From NCBI RefSeq assembly GCF_000971975.1, contig NZ_LAQO01000002.1:372001-436000 (forward strand): a stretch of DNA of 64,000 nt, written 5' to 3'. Position 1 is the first letter of the stretch. Every line of letters begins with the position of its first letter. Positions 45,738 to 54,404 of the stretch are shown here, one piece after another. The stretch comes from Paenibacillus algorifonticola. GTDB lineage: Bacteria > Bacillota > Bacilli > Paenibacillales > Paenibacillaceae. Position numbers and translations under genes: made by a program. The notes below the pieces were generated by a model, which did no database searches, was not told the origin of the DNA, and saw nothing but the letters and a program-made list of their open reading frames with translations.

Positions 45738-45748
45738 AGGTCGTTTGC

Positions 45749-46762
45749 ATGAGTAAATCCATGAATGGGCTAACCGGAAGGCAAAAAGCGGCAATATTGC
45801 TGATTACACTTGGTCCCGAAGTGTCAGCTCAAATTTTTAAACATTTAAGAGAAGATGAAATTGAGCAGTTAACTCTTGAAATTGCGAATGTACGCAAAGT
45901 AGACAGCTCAGAGCGTGAAACGATTTTAGGAGAGTTCAATCAAATCTGTGTAGCTCAGGAATATATTTCGCAAGGTGGTATTACGTACGCCAGAGATATT
46001 TTGGAGAAGGCGCTGGGCGAGAGCAAAGCGGCGGAAGTCATAAATCGGTTGACTGCTACTTTGCAGGTGCGGCCGTTCGATTTTGCCCGCAAAGCAGAGC
46101 CGATGCAAATACTCAATTTTATTCAAAACGAGAACTCCCAAACGATTGCGCTCGTGTTGTCCTATCTCCAATCTGAGCAATCATCACACATTTTGTCCTC
46201 TCTCCCACAAGAGAAGCAGGCCGAAGTTGCGAGAAGGATTGCGCTTATGGACAGCACTTCACCGGAAGTTATTTCTCAGGTGGAGCGCGTGCTGGAGCAG
46301 AAGCTTTCAGCTACCGTTACTCAGGATTACACGAATGCAGGCGGTATCGACTCTATCGTTCAAATTTTGAATGGTGTTGACCGCGGTACGGAACGTACCA
46401 TTCTCGATTCTCTGGAAATTCAAGATCCTGAACTTGCAGAAGAAATCAAGAAACGGATGTTCGTCTTCGAAGATATCGTCAATATCGACAATCGTTCGAT
46501 TCAGCGGATTATCCGCGATATCGAAAATGCCGATTTGCAGCTTGCGCTTAAAGTCGCTAGTGAAGAAGTGCGAGATGCCATTTTCCAAAATATGTCGAAA
46601 CGTATGGCGGAAACATTCAAGGAAGAGATGGAGTTTATGGGTCCTGTCCGATTGCGTGATGTAGAGGAGGCGCAGACCCGTATTGTCGCAACGATTCGCA
46701 GGTTAGAGGAATCAGGTGAAATCATTATCGCCCGTGGCGGAGGAGATGATATCATTGTCTAA
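45749..46762 (+). CDS. fliG: Flagellar motor switch protein FliG
   Basis: C-ring protein that contacts the stator. LTGRQKAAILLITLGPEVSA is the N-terminal block binding FliF; ARRIALMDSTSPEVISQVER is in the middle domain; the C-terminal charged torque helix has RRIxxxRDIENADLQLALK-type sequence, IQRIIRDIENADLQLALKVA. The length is 337 aa. ATG 45749 has AGAGG upstream. Its end overlaps fliH. Confidence 0.97.
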   Translation: MSKSMNGLTGRQKAAILLITLGPEVSAQIFKHLREDEIEQLTLEIANVRKVDSSERETILGEFNQICVAQEYISQGGITYARDILEKALGESKAAEVINRLTATLQVRPFDFARKAEPMQILNFIQNENSQTIALVLSYLQSEQSSHILSSLPQEKQAEVARRIALMDSTSPEVISQVERVLEQKLSATVTQDYTNAGGIDSIVQILNGVDRGTERTILDSLEIQDPELAEEIKKRMFVFEDIVNIDNRSIQRIIRDIENADLQLALKVASEEVRDAIFQNMSKRMAETFKEEMEFMGPVRLRDVEEAQTRIVATIRRLEESGEIIIARGGGDDIIV

Positions 46763-47591
46763 TTTGATTAAATCCACAAGTGTTGTTTCTATCGATCAAC
46801 TAAGGGAGCTTTACTGGAAGAACAAGCATGCTGCACTCGTAGATGAGAATGGCGAAGCTGAAGCTCCAGAGGAAGAACAGCCTGATGAAGAAACGATTAC
46901 GCTGCGGGATCAAATTATTGCTGATGCCCAACAGTTTGCAGAAGAACGATTGCGGGAGACGGGAGCTCAATGCGAGCAAATGCTGACCGAGGCCGAAACG
47001 AATGTGGAAGCCTGGTGGCTGGAAAAAAGGCTCGAAGATGAAGCGACGAAAGAAGCTGCCCGCAGCGAAGGCTATGAACGTGGTTTTGCGGAAGGTATCG
47101 AGCAAGCGAATATGCTGGCCAAGCAGGAATGGGAGCAAAAGCTGTTCGAAGCGAACGCGATTTTATCTTCCGCTTACACGATGCGTGAGCAGATTATTCA
47201 GGAAGCAGAACCATTTCTGGTCGAGTTAAGCTGTGCAGTAGCGGAAAAGGTAATCGGTCAGCAGCTTGAGCAAGCTCCGGAAATGGTCATTGAGCTGATT
47301 AAAAAATCGCTTGCAAGAAGACGCGAGCAGGGCGTTATTACGCTGTGCGTCGCACCTGGTCAGTTAGCTTTCGTTCAGGCCGCGCAAGAAGAGCTGAATT
47401 TGGCGGTCGACTCTCAAGCCGAATTGCAAATTTTGCCGGATGCGACAGTTAAAGATTTTGGCTGCGTTATTCGTTCCGCATACGGAAGCATCGATGCTCG
47501 CATCGATACACAGCTGTCAGAATTAAAACGCGAGCTGGTCCAGTTCGCTCATCAATCAAGAGACGAGCGAGGACAGGACGATGAGCAATAG
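46755..47591 (+). CDS. fliH: Flagellar assembly protein FliH
   Basis: Binds the FliI ATPase and the C-ring, with a long helical middle. The protein is Glu/Gln/Ala-rich with coiled-coil character (about residues 40-165), and a conserved C-terminal part from ELSCAVAEKVIGQQLEQAPE onward. The frame reaches ATG 46716, but TTG 46755 is 9 bases behind GGAGGAG, overlapping the fliG stop by 8 bases; this gives 278 aa. The start is chosen from the ribosome-binding site. Confidence 0.92.
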   Translation: MSNLIKSTSVVSIDQLRELYWKNKHAALVDENGEAEAPEEEQPDEETITLRDQIIADAQQFAEERLRETGAQCEQMLTEAETNVEAWWLEKRLEDEATKEAARSEGYERGFAEGIEQANMLAKQEWEQKLFEANAILSSAYTMREQIIQEAEPFLVELSCAVAEKVIGQQLEQAPEMVIELIKKSLARRREQGVITLCVAPGQLAFVQAAQEELNLAVDSQAELQILPDATVKDFGCVIRSAYGSIDARIDTQLSELKRELVQFAHQSRDERGQDDEQ

Positions 47592-48906
47592 TTCATTACA
47601 GGCAGGCAAATATGTCGAACATTTGCAGGCAATTGATCCAATAAGAGTGAATGGAAAGGTCACCCAGGTCATCGGACTAACCGTTGAATCGGAAGGGCCT
47701 GATGCAAGTATCGGTGATGTGTGCTACATCTATCCGAATAAAGCGGCAAAGCCGATTAAGGCTGAGGTTGTAGGCTTTCGGAACAATAAAGTTATTTTGA
47801 TGCCGCTTGGCGATCTGCATTCCATCAGCTCAGGCTGTGATGTTGTAGGAACAGGCAAGCCGCTCAGTGTGCAGGTTGGCTCCGAGCTGCTTGGAAAAGT
47901 GCTGGATGGCCTCGGTCAGCCGCTCGATGGTTCTTTTTTACCAAGCCGAATGCAGCATTATTCTACTCATAATGAACCAAGCAATCCGCTTATGCGTCCT
48001 CGTGTTTTGGAGCCGCTGGGCATTGGCGTTAGAGCTATCGATGGCTTGCTGACTGTTGGCCGAGGCCAGCGTGTAGGTATATTTGCCGGCTCTGGTGTAG
48101 GAAAAAGTACCCTGCTTGGCATGATTGCCAGAAACACCTCGGCCGATGTCAACGTTATTGCACTAATCGGTGAGCGTGGTCGTGAAGTCCTAGAGTTTAT
48201 TGAGAAGGACCTGGGACCTGAAGGCTTAGCCCGTTCAGTCGTCATTGTCGCTACCTCGGACCAACCAGCGCTCATTCGGATGAAAGGGGCATTGATTGCC
48301 ACCTCCATTGCTGAATATTTTCGCGATCGTGGTCTGAACGTCATGCTTATGATGGATTCCGTCACGCGTTACGCCATGGCACTTCGTGAAGTAGGTCTTG
48401 CGATCGGCGAGCCACCCGCAACGAGAGGATATACGCCTTCGGTATTTGCGAATTTGCCTAAATTGCTGGAACGAGCGGGAACAGGTCCAAAAGGCTCTAT
48501 CACCGCTTTCTACACCGTTTTAGTAGATGGGGATGATATGAACGAGCCGATCGCGGATGCGGTCCGGGGGATTTTGGATGGCCATATCGTTCTGAGTCGG
48601 CATCTTGCGCATAAAGGACATTTTCCAGCTATTGATGTCCTGCAATCCGTAAGCCGGGTTATGAAAGAAATTATTACTGAGGAGCAGCAGGATGCGGCTA
48701 ATCAGTTGAAGCGCCTGTTAGCTATTTATAAGGATTCGGAAGACCTTATAAATATTGGGGCGTACCAACGCGGTTCTAATGAAGAAATTGACTTGGCGAT
48801 GCAATATATTGATTCGATTCATCAGTTCACGAGACAGAAGACAAATGAAAAAGTCACCTTGGAAGAGGCTCAGGAGCGGCTAATAATTGATTTTTACAGG
48901 AGATGA
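47581..48906 (+). CDS. fliI: Flagellum-specific ATP synthase FliI
   Basis: The ATPase of the flagellar type III export system, related to the F1 beta subunit. Walker A GIFAGSGVGKSTLLGMIAR near residue 164, Walker B LNVMLMMDSVTRYAMALRE and GEPPATRGYTPSVFANLPKL are present. The length is 441 aa. The ATG lies 11 bases before the fliH stop, so translation is coupled. Confidence 0.98.
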   Translation: MSNSSLQAGKYVEHLQAIDPIRVNGKVTQVIGLTVESEGPDASIGDVCYIYPNKAAKPIKAEVVGFRNNKVILMPLGDLHSISSGCDVVGTGKPLSVQVGSELLGKVLDGLGQPLDGSFLPSRMQHYSTHNEPSNPLMRPRVLEPLGIGVRAIDGLLTVGRGQRVGIFAGSGVGKSTLLGMIARNTSADVNVIALIGERGREVLEFIEKDLGPEGLARSVVIVATSDQPALIRMKGALIATSIAEYFRDRGLNVMLMMDSVTRYAMALREVGLAIGEPPATRGYTPSVFANLPKLLERAGTGPKGSITAFYTVLVDGDDMNEPIADAVRGILDGHIVLSRHLAHKGHFPAIDVLQSVSRVMKEIITEEQQDAANQLKRLLAIYKDSEDLINIGAYQRGSNEEIDLAMQYIDSIHQFTRQKTNEKVTLEEAQERLIIDFYRR

Positions 48907-48914
48907 AGCGTTGA

Positions 48915-49361
48915 ATGGGAGCATTTCGTTATTCCTACCAAAAAATCGTTGATCTGAAGACAAGTGAAAAAACGCAGGCAGAATGGATCTTGTCCTCTTC
49001 TATTGGAGAGTTGCAGGCTGCCGAGCTAACCGTCGAGCAATTGCGTGAAAGCCGTGAGGAATGGGAGCAAAAGCAGCATCAGTCTTCGCAATCCGGCGTT
49101 TCATTGGCTGAGCTTCAGACCATTCAACAATATGTGGATTATTTGGATTCATGTATTGAAGCTAAACTGCTTGAAGTGAAACGGGCGCAAAAGGTCGTCG
49201 AGCAAAATCGGATCAAGCTTTCGGATAAAATGCAGGATGAGAAAGTATGGTTGAAGGCTAAGGATAACGAGAAGGAACGTTTCCGGTATGCGATGCAGCT
49301 TAAGGAGCAGAACGAGTTGGATGAAATGGCAACTGTCCGTTTCATGGTAAGCGTGCCGTAA
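48915..49361 (+). CDS. fliJ: Flagellar export protein FliJ
   Basis: Helical export chaperone working with FliI. FRYSYQKIVDLKTSEKTQAE is the family start and the whole 148-aa protein is a predicted antiparallel coiled coil, rich in Glu, Gln and Lys. It is recognised by position between fliI and ylxF and by its pattern, because FliJ sequences diverge strongly. AGGAG is 12 bases upstream of ATG 48915, a long spacer. Confidence 0.93.
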   Translation: MGAFRYSYQKIVDLKTSEKTQAEWILSSSIGELQAAELTVEQLRESREEWEQKQHQSSQSGVSLAELQTIQQYVDYLDSCIEAKLLEVKRAQKVVEQNRIKLSDKMQDEKVWLKAKDNEKERFRYAMQLKEQNELDEMATVRFMVSVP

Positions 49362-49400
49362 ATATCCGGCTGCAGCGCAAGGCTAGAGGGAGTGAAATCA

Positions 49401-50312
49401 GTGGCAGATACAGATGTGGAGAAACAAGGATATAGTGGATTTGAGCGGGCCATGTTTTTTATGACCCCGGTGTTGTTTACGATTGTTGTGCTCGGTATAT
49501 TGCTGATACTTCTTAATAGTGATATGCGAAATCAGGCGCTAACGATCGGAAATTCGATTCCATTGCTCAAAGATGTTCTGCCGAACCCGCAGTCGGCTAG
49601 CGGTGAAAGCACAGATGAAACGCTCAAGGCAGAAAATATGACTCGTAAAATTGCCGAGCTGCAAGCTCAACTGACGGAGAAAGAGGGCCAGCTGACGGAG
49701 ACGTCCACTCTTAAAACGGATCAGGAAAAAGAAATTGCCAGCTTGAAAAGTCAAATTGAGCAGTTGAAGCAGTCAAATGCAACACAGGCGCTTGAGGAAG
49801 AGGCGTACACGGCCAAAATTAAAGAGCTTGCCAGCATGTACGCGCGAATTGCGCCGAATAAGGCGGCACCTATTTTAGAAAGCATGTCGCTTGATGAAAT
49901 GGTGCTCGTGCTCGATGCGATGGCTCCTAATGATCGTGTGAAAGTTTTGGAGAAAATGACGCCGAAAACAGCGGCTGATGCGACGCTGAAGCTGAAGGAC
50001 ACCGTTTCGGCAAAAGATTTGCAAATTGCAGCACTGCAATCGCAGCTTAAAAATGCCCAGTCGACTACAGCAACAACGACTACCACGTCTTCTACACTGG
50101 ATTCGACGCAGCTAGGTGCAACGTTTGCGGCTATGGATGCGAAAAGCGCCGCCAAACTGCTGATGACGATGTCGGACGTAAGTGCCAGCAAGGTGCTGCG
50201 TATTTTGAATGCGGTAGATGACACAACAAGATCCAATATTGTTGGCGAGATGTCGACGTTGAATGATAAAGTAACAGCTCAAATCGTTTCGAAGCTGATG
50301 GCAGGTAAATAG
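49401..50312 (+). CDS. ylxF: Membrane-anchored flagellar protein YlxF (MgtE-N-like)
   Basis: A 303-aa protein at the place of ylxF in B. subtilis. One membrane span (about residues 20-40, TPVLFTIVVLGILLILL) is followed by a coiled coil (about 70-130, ELQAQLTEKEGQLTE) and two helical repeats like the MgtE N-terminal domain and FliG (ASMYARIAPNKAAPILESM; LGATFAAMDAKSAAKLLMTM). Function is not firmly known; a scaffold or export role is inferred. The frame opens at GTG 49392, but GTG 49401 is 8 bases behind GGGAG. Confidence 0.88.
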   Translation: MADTDVEKQGYSGFERAMFFMTPVLFTIVVLGILLILLNSDMRNQALTIGNSIPLLKDVLPNPQSASGESTDETLKAENMTRKIAELQAQLTEKEGQLTETSTLKTDQEKEIASLKSQIEQLKQSNATQALEEEAYTAKIKELASMYARIAPNKAAPILESMSLDEMVLVLDAMAPNDRVKVLEKMTPKTAADATLKLKDTVSAKDLQIAALQSQLKNAQSTTATTTTTSSTLDSTQLGATFAAMDAKSAAKLLMTMSDVSASKVLRILNAVDDTTRSNIVGEMSTLNDKVTAQIVSKLMAGK

Positions 50313-50329
50313 AGGGGAGGTGAAAATAA

Positions 50330-51730
50330 ATGGATGTTTTATCATCACCAGCAGCTTCGCAGCCGGCGGCTCCTTCCACTGGCGGGAATACCCAAGCGAA
50401 GGGAACAGGAGATGCGGCTTTTGCTCAAACGTTGAATGGCCAATTGAATAATGGCCAAGCGGGAGCAGGAACAGCGGTTGCTGCAAACACTACGGATGCA
50501 GCAGCACTCGGAACGATTCGGATGACGACGCTAAATGCAACTGGCTTGCTTGGAGAAACGAACAATCAGGATTTGCTTGCAGCTATTGATGGGCTGCTAG
50601 AGCAAATTGATGAGTTGGATACTGCTGACACGGATGAGGCTGCACAAGCCCAATTGGCAGATTTGCAAGCGATGCTGGAGCAGATGCAGGCGTTGCTAGC
50701 GTTGCTAGGTTCCCCGCTTGTCACTTTGAAGCAGCCTGATGAGCAGCTTTCCTCAGAGGAGCTCGTTCAAGCAGCGGATGCAGGGAATGGTCATGAAGCA
50801 GTAAAAGCACAGATTGCGCTTGTGAAGCATGATTTGGAAAATGCGCTGATTCAGCTGGCTAATGTGCTTGAGCAGGGAACTGCGAAACGCGTTCAGCAGC
50901 AAGAGCCATCGCAGTTGATTGCGCAGCAGCTGGAAGCTTTGCAGAAACTGCTGCAAAAGCAGAAGGAAGCAGGCACAGCCGATCGCAATAACAGCAATGT
51001 TCAGGCCATATTCGAACCAGCCGCAGCAGACGAGGCTGCTCCACAGCAAACAGCTGCGTGGCTTCAGCGTTTGAACCAGCAAGCACAGCATACAATCGCG
51101 TTGAAAAGTGCAGTAGCGGAAGCTCTATCAGCCGATACATTGGTTGAAGAAACGACAGATACAGCTGATGATGAGACCGTTCTGGCAGGCAATTTAAATG
51201 CAAACTTTGCTCATTCGCTTAAGCAGGCAACGACTAGCGCGGCAACGAGAGCAGTCGCCCAGCCTTACGTATTAGCGGACGAATTTGCAGAATCCATGAC
51301 GGGGCTTATCGTGCAGAAGTTTGATATTTCTTCATTAAATGGCAAGCACGAAGCTAAAATCATGCTGTTCCCGGAACAGCTGGGCCAGGTCGATGTTCGG
51401 ATCACGATGCAAAATGGTCAATTGACGGCGCTTTTCCATACGGATACGGTTATGGCAAAAGATATGCTGGACAACCAGATGTCGCAATTGAGACAGGCAC
51501 TGCAATCCCAAGGCTTAACGATTGACAAGCTCGAAGTGACGCAGGGACAAGCTGCATCAGAGCTGTCTAACGGCCAACAGGGACAAGGCTCCAATCAACA
51601 ATTTACGAATCGGAACAACAACGGCAAAGGCGGAAGCAGAGCGGATGAAGCTGCTTTTGAAGCAGATGTAATCGAGCAAATCGCCATTCAGGATATGGGC
51701 TACGGACGGGCGGTTAACGCTACAGTCTAA
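50330..51730 (+). CDS. fliK: Flagellar hook-length control protein FliK
   Basis: The molecular ruler that switches export specificity. Most of its 466 aa is Gln/Ala/Leu-rich helix or linker; the conserved C-terminal domain (about residues 335-410) contains KIMLFPEQLGQVDVRITMQN and QLRQALQSQGLTIDKLEV. ATG 50330 follows GGGGAGGTG. The domain that binds FlhB is the C-terminal one. The related-looking YlqG lies in another part of the window. Confidence 0.93.
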   Translation: MDVLSSPAASQPAAPSTGGNTQAKGTGDAAFAQTLNGQLNNGQAGAGTAVAANTTDAAALGTIRMTTLNATGLLGETNNQDLLAAIDGLLEQIDELDTADTDEAAQAQLADLQAMLEQMQALLALLGSPLVTLKQPDEQLSSEELVQAADAGNGHEAVKAQIALVKHDLENALIQLANVLEQGTAKRVQQQEPSQLIAQQLEALQKLLQKQKEAGTADRNNSNVQAIFEPAAADEAAPQQTAAWLQRLNQQAQHTIALKSAVAEALSADTLVEETTDTADDETVLAGNLNANFAHSLKQATTSAATRAVAQPYVLADEFAESMTGLIVQKFDISSLNGKHEAKIMLFPEQLGQVDVRITMQNGQLTALFHTDTVMAKDMLDNQMSQLRQALQSQGLTIDKLEVTQGQAASELSNGQQGQGSNQQFTNRNNNGKGGSRADEAAFEADVIEQIAIQDMGYGRAVNATV

Positions 51731-51779
51731 AGAGATGTTATGGACATAAGCAACCATTTGCGGGATGGAGGTGATGGAA

Positions 51780-52328
51780 TTGGCAGTCGTTACGAATAAA
51801 GTGATCTGGCCGAATTATGATCAGACCAACGTTAAAATAGCAGGTAAGACCGAGGATGATAAAACATCGCTAAGTAAGGATGCATTTCTCGAATTGCTCG
51901 TCACACAGCTTAAAAATCAGGATCCATTAAGCCCGCAGAGCAACACAGAGTTTATTGCCCAAATGGCGCAGTTCACCTCAGTCGAGCAGCTGATGAATAT
52001 GAATAAGCAGCTTACGCAGCTAAACTCGGACATCGGCAGTGCATCTACAATGATTGGCAAAAGCGTGACATGGCAGGAGCTTGATGATAAAGGAAGCACC
52101 GTCATGTATACGGATGTTGTAAAGTCGATTGTAGCAACAGACGGGGTATTGTATGCCAAGTTTGAAGATAACACGATGATTAAAGTAAGTGATATCGTTA
52201 CGATTTCTGATCAGACTCCGGTAGAGACGGAGGAGCCTGAAACGGATGCTTCAGCTGAAAGTGCTGAGGATGCTGAAACGCCTGATAGCGAAGCCGCTGC
52301 TGACAGCGGGGAGGAACAAACCTCATGA
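51780..52328 (+). CDS. flgD: Flagellar hook assembly scaffold FlgD
   Basis: Caps the growing hook. KDAFLELLVTQLKNQDPLSP and TEFIAQMAQFTSVEQLMNM are the conserved N-terminal blocks; the last 40 residues are acidic and poorly conserved. The length is 182 aa. The frame reaches ATG 51765, which lies inside the GGAGGTG; TTG 51780 is the likely start (MAVVTNKVIW). It overlaps the next gene by 4 bases. Confidence 0.95.
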   Translation: MAVVTNKVIWPNYDQTNVKIAGKTEDDKTSLSKDAFLELLVTQLKNQDPLSPQSNTEFIAQMAQFTSVEQLMNMNKQLTQLNSDIGSASTMIGKSVTWQELDDKGSTVMYTDVVKSIVATDGVLYAKFEDNTMIKVSDIVTISDQTPVETEEPETDASAESAEDAETPDSEAAADSGEEQTS

Positions 52329-52702
52329 GCGACAGCGTAAAGATTGGTCATTATTTTCCGCTTAAATCTTCGCCATTAAACAATGTGAAGACGGCAGGGC
52401 CAAAATCCCAGCAGCCTAGCGAATTTCAGGATTTGCTGGATTCGAAAGTATTGAAATTCAGTCATCATGCTGAAGTTAGGATGAAGCAGCGTGGCATTCA
52501 GCTTCAAGCAGATTCATTAACGAAAATTGTGAATGCTGTTGACGAAGCCGCATCTAAAGGCGCGATTGACTCTTTAATCGTATTTAAGGATATTGCGATG
52601 ATCGTGAATGTGCCTAGTCGTACAGTGGTTACTGCAATGGATGGCAAGCAAATGCAAAGCAATGTATTCACGCAAATAGACAGCGCCGTTATTTTAAGCT
52701 AG
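52325..52702 (+). CDS. TIGR02530 family flagellar operon protein
   Basis: A 125-aa protein found between flgD and the hook gene in many Bacillota flagellar operons. FSHHAEVRMKQRGIQLQADS and FKDIAMIVNVPSRTVVTAMD are the recognised blocks. The ATG overlaps the flgD stop (ATGA). Its role is not established; the position suggests hook assembly. Recognised from family memory. Confidence 0.88.
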   Translation: MSDSVKIGHYFPLKSSPLNNVKTAGPKSQQPSEFQDLLDSKVLKFSHHAEVRMKQRGIQLQADSLTKIVNAVDEAASKGAIDSLIVFKDIAMIVNVPSRTVVTAMDGKQMQSNVFTQIDSAVILS

Positions 52703-52796
52703 AGCCGGACCAATACGGAGGCTCTTCAGGCTGCTGACCGACAGAGGCAGCCAACTAACCACAAGGATAAACCTAAATTAGGAGGGCTTAAATACT

Positions 52797-53615
52797 ATGC
52801 TAAGATCAATGTACTCGGGTGTGTCAGGTATGCGCGGCTTCCAAACGAAGCTGGATGTCATCGGCAACAATATTGCGAACGTTAATACGGTGGGCTTTAA
52901 AGGCGGCCGCGTGATGTTCAGCGATATTTTGAGCCAAACAACAGCAGGTATTACTGCTTCGGCAGAAGGCGAGCAAGGTGGTGTGAATGCGAAGCAAATC
53001 GGACTTGGTGTCAGCATTGCTTCTATTGATACCATTCATACGCCAGGAAGCGCGATGACGACAAACCAACCGACAGATCTTCGCATTGATGGCGATGGAT
53101 TTTTTGCGGTTACCGCAGCAGATGGTGGAGAAACATTTTTGACAAGAGCCGGCAACTTTACGCTTGATGCGAACAGACAGCTTGTCAATGCAAACGGGAT
53201 GTTTGTAATGGCTGCGGATGATGGCGGTATTATTCCTCCGCTGGATCCTGCCATCACATCATTCACCATTGGTCAAGATGGCATGATTCTAGGTGTAACG
53301 GCCGATGGCATTGTTGAAGCAGGACAAATTGGAGTTGTCAAAGTAGTGAACCCGAGCGGTTTGCTGAAGATGGGTGGAAACTTGTATCGTATGACAGCTA
53401 ACGCCAATCCAGACAGTGAGCTTGTAACTTCACCGGCGAATGATGAAGAAGTTGGAACAGGCGCAATCGTAGCTGGACAGCTTGAAATGTCAAACGTTGA
53501 CCTGACAGGCGAGTTTACAGAAATGATCGTGGCTCAGCGCGGTTTCCAAGCGAATTCGCGTATCATCACGACTTCCGATGAAATTTTGCAAGAGGTTGTT
53601 AACCTGAAACGATAA
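52797..53615 (+). CDS. flgE: Flagellar hook protein FlgE
   Basis: Hook subunit, 272 aa. LRSMYSGVSGMRGFQTKLDV and GNNIANVNTVGFKGGRV are the rod/hook N-terminal signature, and MIVAQRGFQANSRIITTSDE the C-terminal helix. At 272 aa it is short for a hook protein and is often labelled FlgG-like; its place between flgD and swrD equals that of B. subtilis flgE (264 aa), so hook is preferred. ATG 52797 follows AGGAGGGC. Confidence 0.93.
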   Translation: MLRSMYSGVSGMRGFQTKLDVIGNNIANVNTVGFKGGRVMFSDILSQTTAGITASAEGEQGGVNAKQIGLGVSIASIDTIHTPGSAMTTNQPTDLRIDGDGFFAVTAADGGETFLTRAGNFTLDANRQLVNANGMFVMAADDGGIIPPLDPAITSFTIGQDGMILGVTADGIVEAGQIGVVKVVNPSGLLKMGGNLYRMTANANPDSELVTSPANDEEVGTGAIVAGQLEMSNVDLTGEFTEMIVAQRGFQANSRIITTSDEILQEVVNLKR

Positions 53616-53632
53616 TCGCTAGGCATGACGCA

Positions 53633-53659
53633 GGCGGGGGGCCATAGCGCCTCCCCCGC
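53633..53659 (+). other. GC hairpin between flgE and swrD
   Basis: GCGGGGG (53634-53640) pairs with CCCCCGC (53653-53659). No T-run follows, so it is not a terminator; it may affect stability or processing of the operon message. Confidence 0.35.
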
Positions 53660-53677
53660 GATGTGAGGGGGCAGTTT

Positions 53678-53899
53678 ATGATTACAGTGACTCGTATTAA
53701 TGGTACTAAGCTCATGATCAATGCTCTGTTGATTGAAGTGGTGGAGGAAGTGCCCGATACCATTATTACCTTGACCACTGGTAAGAAATTTATAGTGGTG
53801 GAAAGCTCGGACGAGCTTTTGCTGCTGATCCAGAATTATCTTCGTACGATCGGCGTATATGCGGCGGCCCAGAAGAGTGAACAGACGGAGGGTCCATAG
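53678..53899 (+). CDS. swrD: Flagellar protein SwrD/FlbD family
   Basis: A 73-aa protein of the FlbD family, called SwrD in B. subtilis (formerly ylzI), where it raises motor torque and is needed for swarming. MITVTRINGTKLMINALLIE and EVPDTIITLTTGKKFIVVES are the conserved blocks. The frame opens at 53663, but ATG 53678 has GAGGGGG upstream. It lies between flgE and fliL, the same order as B. subtilis. Confidence 0.93.
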   Translation: MITVTRINGTKLMINALLIEVVEEVPDTIITLTTGKKFIVVESSDELLLLIQNYLRTIGVYAAAQKSEQTEGP

Positions 53900-53901
53900 A
53901 G

Positions 53902-54366
53902 ATGAAAAAAATGATGCCATGGTTAGTAACTATACTGCTGTCGGTTGTATTAATTGCCGTTGTGGCTTGGTTTATGTGGCCCACAATAATGGGAAGTACA
54001 AAAGATGGTTCAGCAAACAAAGAGGTTGAAGTCAAGCATCTTAGCGCCGATGAGCGTGTCGAAGTAACGTCTGAGCTTAAAGACTTCAAGCGCAACTTGA
54101 AAGATTCGAACAAAGTCGTTGTCGTTAGCTTTGCTTTCCAACTGGACAGCAAGAAGACGAAGGAAGATTTTGATAAAGTGATCGAAATCGAAGTTAAGCC
54201 TATTATTAACCGGGCGCTTGCAGATATGACGGCTGAAGAGCTGAATGGCTCTAAAGGCGAGGATTTGCTGGAATCGAAGCTGCTCAATGAAATTAATCCA
54301 ATTTTGGATAAAGAGCAGAAGCTGGTCAAGGTAGAAATAACAGCTTTTATCATGACCAACATTTAA
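53902..54366 (+). CDS. fliL: Flagellar basal body-associated protein FliL
   Basis: A 154-aa single-span protein near the stator. One membrane segment (about residues 6-28, LVTILLSVVLIAVVAWFMW) precedes an extracytoplasmic domain with a conserved C-terminal part (LLESKLLNEINPILDKEQK). ATG 53902 is three bases after the swrD stop. FliL influences stator function in several species. Confidence 0.93.
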   Translation: MKKMMPWLVTILLSVVLIAVVAWFMWPTIMGSTKDGSANKEVEVKHLSADERVEVTSELKDFKRNLKDSNKVVVVSFAFQLDSKKTKEDFDKVIEIEVKPIINRALADMTAEELNGSKGEDLLESKLLNEINPILDKEQKLVKVEITAFIMTNI

Positions 54367-54404
54367 TGCTGGTTGGCGACATTCCTTGAAGGGGGTGAGA
54401 AAAT

